A stretch of 64,000 nucleotides of DNA. Origin: Anisus vortex (Eukaryota; Mollusca; Gastropoda; Planorbidae). The notes below the pieces were generated by a model. It saw nothing but the letters and a program-made list of their open reading frames with translations. It had not been told where the DNA came from and did not search any database. The stretch is taken from contig OX421506.1 in NCBI GenBank assembly GCA_949126835.1, positions 29,370,441 to 29,434,440 on the forward strand, in the 5' to 3' direction. Each line of letters begins with the position of its first letter. Position 1 is the first letter of the stretch. Position numbers and translations under genes: made by a program. Below, piece by piece: positions 63,429 to 64,000 of this stretch.

Positions 63429-63967
63429 GAATTTAGATAATAAGAATTGAGGATGAAAGCAAGAGAGATAACAGACGAGAAAAACATATAGATATAGATG
63501 GGCTTATTTAGATAGATACACCTAGATATAGATATAGATATAGATATAGATATAGATGGGCTTATTTAGATAGATAGACCTAGATATTGTTCCAACATTA
63601 ATTACAATATTTTTCTTTTTACAGTGACATAAAAAAGTATATTAGCTAATAGGCCTACTCACCCGAGTTCGTATTCAAATAATCCTGTAATTCTTTGTAA
63701 AGGCCATAATGATATTCCCTTAGTGAATCAAAGAATATAGTTAATGTGTAGCCTAGCGACGCCGAAGACATCTTATGTAATAAACACTCATTTTTGTCTC
63801 TTCTAGACTTGCCCGCGTTAATTATTTCTTCCTTCTCGTTATGGTCTATGACTTTATGTTGATATAAATAATCCACTAGCTTGGTTGCATCGATATTGTC
63901 TTTAATGTGTATGTATTTTGTACGGAGGCATTCTTTGAGTTGTTGGTGTAACGCTTCTCTCTCCATG
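29833..63967 (-). CDS. CARD - alpha-helical repeat - AIG1 (GIMAP-like) GTPase gene, 15 exons, last exon split by a retrotransposon
   Basis: Fifteen exons with AG/GT borders join in phase without a stop: 63663-63967, 61427-61509, 53767-53995, 52740-52918, 46954-47025, 46204-46305, 45237-45333, 44772-44911, 44565-44639, 42686-42887, 42051-42190, 39182-39299, 38917-38984, 38648-38671, and the last exon 37573-38401 plus 29833-30293. This gives about 1040 residues. Residues 1-100 form a six-helix CARD-like domain and about 105-570 a run of amphipathic helices of ARM/HEAT type. About 612-830 is an AIG1 GTPase (P-loop [13 protein letters not shown] switch, THGD in the G4 position), and about 830-1040 is coiled coil. 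CARDs recruit partners by homotypic binding, and AIG1 GTPases oligomerise on membranes in immune cells and in mollusc haemocytes. A role in innate defence or cell death is inference. A Ty3/gypsy element interrupts the coiled coil; as it stands the frame reads 17 LTR codons and stops (about 904 residues, GTPase intact). Confidence 0.8.
30298..30894 (-). repeat. 3' LTR of the gypsy element
   Basis: It has the same length and, by eye, the same sequence as the other LTR. The TATA-like box is at 30760-30751 and an AATAAA candidate is at 30548-30543. Confidence 0.9.
30895..30912 (-). other. Polypurine tract
   Basis: AAGGGGGGGCGAT on the minus strand directly precedes the 3' LTR. Confidence 0.7.
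30913..31753 (-). other. Noncoding 3' region of the gypsy element
   Basis: About 840 bp between the end of pol and the purine tract. It is AT-rich and has no open frame, so no env-like gene. Confidence 0.7.
31754..35860 (-). CDS. gypsy element Gag C-terminus and Pol (PR-INT-RT-RH)
   Basis: 1368 codons. Residues about 10-95 resemble a SCAN/Gag capsid C-terminal domain. 145-158 is a CCHC knuckle (C-X2-C-X4-H-X4-C) and 298-301 the protease DSGA. Integrase has its HHCC finger at about 523-563, catalytic D594, D653, E689 and a GPY/F module near 825-830. Reverse transcriptase spans about 945-1160 with YLDD at 1103-1106. RNase H spans about 1245-1368 (D1252, E1292, D1321). All catalytic residues seen are intact. 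Translation would need the upstream Gag frame, which the 71-bp duplication shifts. Confidence 0.95.
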   Translation of the reverse strand: MSYVLTPEKYRKLYREYKKEPEVSHVDFLRLEKKYLDRWLRSKNVNKDYEKLYNLILMEDFTEKIRTDIKVHLADRGIEIAEQAAVKADEYVIIHPHSHYFQNDRTSLRTQNSNTERKLRSTEDKSKQKADKQENSSFVQKRITCTFCKKDGHIKENCWSLHKEKRPIKNKNNVVLSHIAVQTETHINKTAHKRIKAERKTSDVSHEEMAKHACPSCSKSEKVFEMKTEAIEHYSFNSKGSVTDEQSVNKTFTYGGSSVARNSVGRELPECMLSDVSEGYVSPIDNQARERKIKILRDSGADISLLLKNTVPTSKLTHTGQYALISTMAGTLTAPLHRIQLKSNYFTGSVIVGIVKKFPYRGISLLLGSDIAKNQVHPVLKETRDSVQCKNTENSVCVITRAMEKQQMTDESSKKPEPTPEIDLQATFMADVLGCHSSHTDQNNLSPRQLLILAQCKDPEIGKLKEEAKNEGELETMAAGYYLRDELLMRKWRGKENDDETCSEVHQIVVPNVYRKDILHMAHDSPYAGHLGIQKTFDRILPYFFWPGLRRDVTSFCRSCHVCQMVGKPNQTIPVAPLRPIPAFSEPFSHIIIDCVGPLPKTKAGHQYLFTIMCSATRFPEAIPLRSINADKISDALIGFFTRYGLPKTVQSDQGSNFTSKLFRQVLERLGIRHAVSSAYHPQSQGALERYHQTLKNMLRTFCFEHNDDWDRGIPFALFATREAVQESLGFSPFELVFGHTVRGPLKLLQETWLSSTEDTGLLTYVENFKNRLYNALKVVRSNLLQAQDKMKVYYDVNARTRIFQPGDKVLMLTPLSGQPLSAKFTGPYEVMAKLSEVNYLVKTPDRRKSQRVCHINMLKPYITREEQKVVASVNTVIKVGNNSPEIEREVAESKLQNTKALKNLNEKLAHLPDCEQSDIKGLINENIHLFGDVPSRTGVVKHDVILNENTKAIKQHPYRSNPIQLECIRKEVHYMLDNDIITPSSSDWSSPCVLVPKADGSMRFCVDYRKVNKVTKTDSYPIPRIDDLIDQVSNAKFVTKIDLLTAYFQIPLTERAQEISSFVTPDGLYKFKVMPFGMVNAPSTFQRLINTITQDIPKCHAYLDDIVVFSDDFKSHLDQLHLLFTKLTHANLTINLTKSQFCHATIEYLGHIVGNGLVKPLNAKVKAIREFPVPETCKQLRSFLGMAGYYRRFCQNFSTIACPLTNLLKKNCTFKWSNECHQAFEKLKDVLSEAPVLVTPNYSKPFKITVDACDTGMGAVISQKGDDSLEHPISFYSQKFDKHQRNYSVIEKELLGLILALKHFDFYVNGSPYPIDILTDHNPLVFLSRVKQKQRIIRWSLFLQAYNLNVLYLPGKQNVVADTLSRM
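35831..35972 (-). repeat. 71-bp tandem duplication inside gag
   Basis: ATACTTTTCTGGAGTTAGAA starts at 35831 and again at 35902, and the following bases repeat as well. 71 is not a multiple of three, so the upstream Gag frame ends after it, at 35878. Confidence 0.9.
35878..36699 (-). CDS. gypsy element Gag, N-terminal part
   Basis: 273 codons starting at ATG 36699. After a SAP-like start ([18 protein letters not shown], about residues 22-40), a coiled region holds three near-identical copies of a 10-residue unit ([10 protein letters not shown]). A capsid-like part follows. The frame ends early because a 71-bp segment is duplicated at 35831-35972. Confidence 0.85.
   Translation of the reverse strand: MAEANLTLEQLNIFAITSEQLTSMSLTQLKEMANSLGIDITEVTPVRSKLIQDIKDCLKRHGRMLEENTMNSEESVVLNVSETLKTDIDNHEFKMNGNELSADMKFQLEMRKLEIQVQLEGKRIEVQLEGKRIEVQLEGKRIEAEKEKRLGELEKERIASNERIELAKSRSSTHTIQETNNVELYNFKKHVPSMENIEIDEFFMVFERNSIDYKFPEDKKAVLLRSALTKGKALDVVLNLTPEECNDYELIKSRVLLSYVLTPEKYRNAMIMN
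36952..36969 (-). other. Primer binding site, tRNA-Pro type
   Basis: TGGGGGCTCGTCCGGGAT on the minus strand, six bases inside the 5' LTR. This 18-mer is the complement of the tRNA-Pro 3' end, known as a primer site in other retroelements. Confidence 0.8.
36976..37572 (-). repeat. 5' LTR of the gypsy element
   Basis: On the element's strand, a TATA-like CTATAAAATA at 37438-37429 lies about 135 bp into the LTR. AATAAA candidates lie further down. So U3 is short and transcription would start near 37400. Confidence 0.9.
37573..38401 (-). CDS. CARD-AIG1 gene exon 15, 5' part: AIG1 GTPase domain
   Basis: The acceptor CTTCTCCAG is followed by [19 protein letters not shown], the P-loop, with TSNVQ-type switch residues. 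It continues with VVDGPGFED (G3), LLVTHGD (G4 position) and a C-x-E-Q-K-G box typical of AIG1 proteins. After the domain comes a cysteine- and charge-rich helical stretch. The exon is cut at 37573 by the retrotransposon; the CTTG at 37573-37576 is the target duplication. Confidence 0.9.
38648..38671 (-). CDS. CARD-AIG1 gene exon 14, a 24-nt micro-exon
   Basis: Eight codons (IYPKENEK) lie between CTACAG and GTAATA, phase 0 to 0. They come directly before the first beta strand of the GTPase domain. Confidence 0.7.
38917..38984 (-). CDS. CARD-AIG1 gene exon 13
   Basis: 68 bp; phase 1 to 0; acceptor TATCTAAG, donor GTAGGC. It encodes a flexible linker. It is needed to keep frame between exons 12 and 14, since a direct join would hit a stop. 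Confidence 0.7.
39182..39299 (-). CDS. CARD-AIG1 gene exon 12
   Basis: 118 bp; phase 0 to 1; acceptor TATTTTAG, donor GTGAGT. Charged linker helix ([17 protein letters not shown]). Confidence 0.75.
39353..39625. repeat. (TA)n microsatellites with a duplicated 23-bp linker
   Basis: Three long TA runs lie at 39353-39381, 39475-39535 and 39553-39608. The latter two are each followed by TCGTTTATAGATTTTAGAAT. Confidence 0.95.
39850..41480 (-). mobile_element. LINE fragment: RT and C-terminal region, decayed
   Basis: Frame 40580-41392 has [48 protein letters not shown] and FADDVAFL (the xADD catalytic box). The DFEKAFD motif is damaged. Frames 39965-40426 and 39853-40035 continue with [19 protein letters not shown] and a [11 protein letters not shown] tail. 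Stops and frameshifts separate them. It is inserted in the intron between exons 11 and 12 in the gene's orientation. Confidence 0.85.
41530..41640 (+). repeat. GC-rich tandem repeat, about 25-bp unit, four copies
   Basis: The unit resembles CTGCCGCCGACCAATCCCTG. It ends in CTGCAGG at 41632-41638, close to the start of the inverted duplication. Confidence 0.85.
41690..41935 (+). repeat. Inverted duplicate of the exon 7-intron 7 region
   Basis: CTGCAGGTAACCCATTTTGT at 41712 and the following 220 bp match the reverse complement of about 45242-44938, including the exon 7 splice donor. About 90 bp found in the original (a LINE C-terminal tail at about 45055-45145) are missing here. Confidence 0.8.
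42051..42190 (-). CDS. CARD-AIG1 gene exon 11
   Basis: 140 bp; phase 1 to 0; acceptor GCGTGCAG, donor GTAAGA. Helices [14 protein letters not shown] and [17 protein letters not shown]. Confidence 0.85.
42375..42632 (-). repeat. tRNA-derived SINE copy, best preserved
   Basis: On the minus strand, TGGCCGAGCGG (box A) and GGTTTGAATCC (box B) stand about 45 bp apart. A body with GGGTAGACTC..CACC.TCCAG and the GTGGCCACAGAAAC core follows. It lies in intron 10. Confidence 0.7.
42686..42887 (-). CDS. CARD-AIG1 gene exon 10
   Basis: 202 bp; phase 0 to 1; acceptor TTACTCCAG, donor GTAAGT. Three helices in ARM-like spacing, including [27 protein letters not shown] and [15 protein letters not shown]. 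Confidence 0.85.
42959..43845. mobile_element. hAT-like element with TAGAGGCC(G/A)ACCGAAA ends
   Basis: The ends are TAGAGGCCGACCGAAACC at the left and the inverse of TAGAGGCCAACCGAAATT at the right. TTGGAGTA and TTGGATTG flank it as a degraded 8-bp target duplication. Inner GGCCGAAACCGAA repeats are seen. Most of its interior is a mariner-like insertion. Confidence 0.6.
43227..43821 (-). mobile_element. mariner/Tc-like nonautonomous element nested in the hAT element
   Basis: The ends (T/C)AGGGT(A/G)GGCCAATAAAATG are inverted, with TA on both sides. On the minus strand a transposase N-terminal relic ([15 protein letters not shown] near 43690) is followed by frameshifts and stops. Length about 595 bp. 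Confidence 0.7.
44305..44522. mobile_element. hAT-type MITE (GGCAACCTACGGCACG family)
   Basis: It starts CAGGAGTCGGCAACCTACGG and ends near AAGGTTGCCGCCCTCTG. Internal TTGGCACGC repeats are seen. It lies in intron 9. Confidence 0.65.
44565..44639 (-). CDS. CARD-AIG1 gene exon 9
   Basis: 75 bp; phase 0 to 0; acceptor CAAAAG, donor GTACGT. Helix [17 protein letters not shown]. The acceptor lacks a strong pyrimidine tract; an internal CAG 7 bp later would break the frame. Confidence 0.7.
44772..44911 (-). CDS. CARD-AIG1 gene exon 8
   Basis: 140 bp; phase 1 to 0; acceptor GTTACAG, donor GTAAGG. Two helices ([11 protein letters not shown] and [13 protein letters not shown]). Confidence 0.8.
44940..45150 (-). 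mobile_element. LINE C-terminal tail and 3' UTR in intron 7
   Basis: On the minus strand, [20 protein letters not shown] is followed by a stop, then GAGCGCACTGAGCATGC and GCGCTATAAA, as in other LINE 3' ends here. Confidence 0.6.
45237..45333 (-). CDS. CARD-AIG1 gene exon 7
   Basis: 97 bp; phase 0 to 1; acceptor AATGTAG, donor GTAACC. Helix [19 protein letters not shown] diverged inverted copy of its 3' end and the adjoining intron lies at 41690-41935. Confidence 0.8.
45468..45700 (-). repeat. tRNA-derived SINE copy in intron 6
   Basis: It has the same body and core as the 42.5-kb copy (ATGCCGTGGCCACAGAAAC core at about 45510-45530). The tRNA head is truncated after GGTTCGAATC. Confidence 0.65.
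46204..46305 (-). CDS. CARD-AIG1 gene exon 6
   Basis: 102 bp; phase 0 to 0; acceptor TATACAG, donor GTTAGG. It encodes [19 protein letters not shown] and a charged helix. Confidence 0.8.
46560..46925 (+). mobile_element. 5'-truncated LINE 3' end in intron 5, antisense to the gene
   Basis: From CTTCCCGAGTTGCATTCGGG (about 46750) to CGTCTGTAATATATAAGATAAGA it matches the other 3' ends of this LINE family. The 5' limit is uncertain. Confidence 0.65.
46954..47025 (-). CDS. CARD-AIG1 gene exon 5
   Basis: 72 bp; phase 0 to 0; acceptor TTTTTACTTAG, donor GTAAAC. One helix ([12 protein letters not shown]). Confidence 0.8.
47168..52739. repeat. 27-bp minisatellite array, about 200 copies, filling intron 4
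   Basis: The unit is 27 bp: GTCGTCAATATTTACAATAA plus TAGAAAA. Common variants change TTTAC to TTTCC and AATAATAG to GATAAATG. Since 27 is a multiple of three, both strands carry very long open frames (plus repeat SSIFTIIEK, minus repeat VNIDDFSII). These are artefacts of the unit length unless the intron is retained. Longer duplications are visible: the stretch from about 48450 recurs at about 49800, and the stretch from 50918 recurs at 51511. On the gene's strand each unit contains GTAAAT or a close variant, and the last unit merges with the exon 4 donor. Confidence 0.95.
52740..52918 (-). CDS. CARD-AIG1 gene exon 4, abutting the minisatellite
   Basis: 179 bp; acceptor AATACAG, donor AAG|GTAAAT; phase 1 to 0. 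Helices around [12 protein letters not shown] and [15 protein letters not shown] are followed by a lysine-rich end. The frame stays open past the donor into the 27-bp array for several hundred codons (to 51495). Confidence 0.8.
53535..53726 (+). mobile_element. 5'-truncated LINE 3' end in intron 3, antisense to the gene
   Basis: CTTCCCGAGTGGCATTCGGG through CGTCTGCAATATATAAGATAAGATA, the same family as at 46.8 kb. Confidence 0.75.
53767..53995 (-). CDS. CARD-AIG1 gene exon 3
   Basis: 229 bp; phase 0 to 1; donor GTAAGT. Helical content includes [16 protein letters not shown] and [15 protein letters not shown]. It begins the alpha-helical region. Confidence 0.8.
56488..56930 (+). repeat. 42-bp direct repeat, 400 bp apart
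   Basis: TGTAACCCGTAGGGTTAAAA...CAGTGCAACAGCTGGA occurs at 56490 and at 56889. The sequence diverges at once after it. It may be ends of a small LTR-type insertion or a local duplication. Confidence 0.6.
58284..58345 (+). repeat. GGGCTGTGGAGTCGAAGAGT-type transposon end
   Basis: The GGAGTCGGAGTTGG repeats resemble ends of a widespread DNA-transposon MITE. Only this end was seen. Confidence 0.35.
61427..61509 (-). CDS. CARD-AIG1 gene exon 2
   Basis: 83 bp; acceptor TTTTTAACAG, donor GTATGT; phase 1 to 0. It encodes an acidic linker ([16 protein letters not shown] region). Another AG 24 bp upstream would put a stop in frame, which fixes the acceptor. Confidence 0.75.
61640..62870. other. Intron 1 sequence without recognised features
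   Basis: AT-rich. A block with TGTTACGTCTCGCTGGGCGG at about 61984 could be a transposon or LTR end, but no partner was found. Confidence 0.3.
62895..63355 (+). mobile_element. 5'-truncated LINE: C-terminal end of ORF2
   Basis: [43 protein letters not shown] and KRRERQRR follow in the order usual for the region after the RT. It ends in (ATG)n at 63336-63353, the typical tail. It is antisense to the CARD-AIG1 gene, in intron 1. Confidence 0.85.
63380..63556. repeat. (GA)n and (GATATA)n microsatellites
   Basis: A 44-bp GA run is followed by two stretches of GATATA units separated by a duplicated GATGGGCTTATTTAGATAGA. Confidence 0.95.
63663..63967 (-). CDS. CARD-AIG1 gene exon 1: start codon and CARD domain
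   Basis: ATG lies at 63966-63964, one base after an acceptor (TTTTCACAG), so a 5' untranslated exon probably lies beyond the window. The 101 codons form a death-fold helix bundle: [13 protein letters not shown] in helix 1, [19 protein letters not shown] in helices 2-3, and [10 protein letters not shown] then [10 protein letters not shown] in helices 4-6. The spacing, with the E-K-E-E-I after V-I-D-H, is CARD-like. The donor is GTGAGT. The exon ends in phase 1. Confidence 0.75.
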
Positions 63968-64000
63968 CTGTGAAAACAAACATTAAGAACATAATAGATT

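Overview
The window is eukaryotic, AT-rich, intron-rich and loaded with transposons. No bacterial-type gene, CRISPR array or rRNA gene was seen. Clan expansion of AIG1/GIMAP GTPases, a cystine-knot peptide gene, the non-LTR families and the recurrent TAGGCCTA-type motif together suggest a mollusc, most likely a heterobranch (pulmonate-type) gastropod. That assignment is inference.

Three host genes can be supported. (1) At the left edge, plus strand, is the 3' part of a small secreted-peptide gene: a pro-region exon ending in a basic cleavage site (199-244), a six-cysteine inhibitor-cystine-knot exon (1632-1715) and a last exon that supplies the stop (4591). Its signal-peptide exon lies outside the window. 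(2) A minus-strand coiled-coil gene has exons scattered from about 22.4 kb down to 16.5 kb; the model is incomplete. (3) Most of the right half (63967 down to 29833, minus strand) is one gene. Fifteen coding exons join in phase, with intact splice sites, into an open frame of about 1040 residues: an N-terminal CARD, a long alpha-helical (ARM/HEAT-like) middle, a 24-nt micro-exon, an AIG1 (GIMAP-type) GTPase domain and a C-terminal coiled coil. This CARD-helical repeat-AIG1 layout is the most interesting coding signal here. By family logic it would be a scaffold-type innate immune or cell-death GTPase.

The last exon of that gene is split by a 7.3-kb Ty3/gypsy retrotransposon (30298-37572) with LTRs that look identical, a 4-bp target duplication, a tRNA-Pro-type primer site and the unusual order protease-integrase-RT-RNase H (Gmr1-type). 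Its Gag contains a SCAN-like region. The host frame is continuous across the insertion point once one target copy and the element are discounted, so the break is simple and recent.

The introns hold nested insertions: a hAT element containing a 5.5-kb TTAA-target element with a THAP-like remnant (54.1-60.7 kb), LINE fragments, tRNA-derived SINEs, a hAT with a mariner inside it (43-44 kb), and a 5.6-kb array of about 200 copies of a 27-bp minisatellite (47.2-52.7 kb). The array abuts a splice donor, and its unit resembles that donor. A separate 57-bp tandem array with long open frames on both strands lies at 14.8-15.9 kb. The remaining stretches are AT-rich sequence with decayed repeats in which no gene was recognised.
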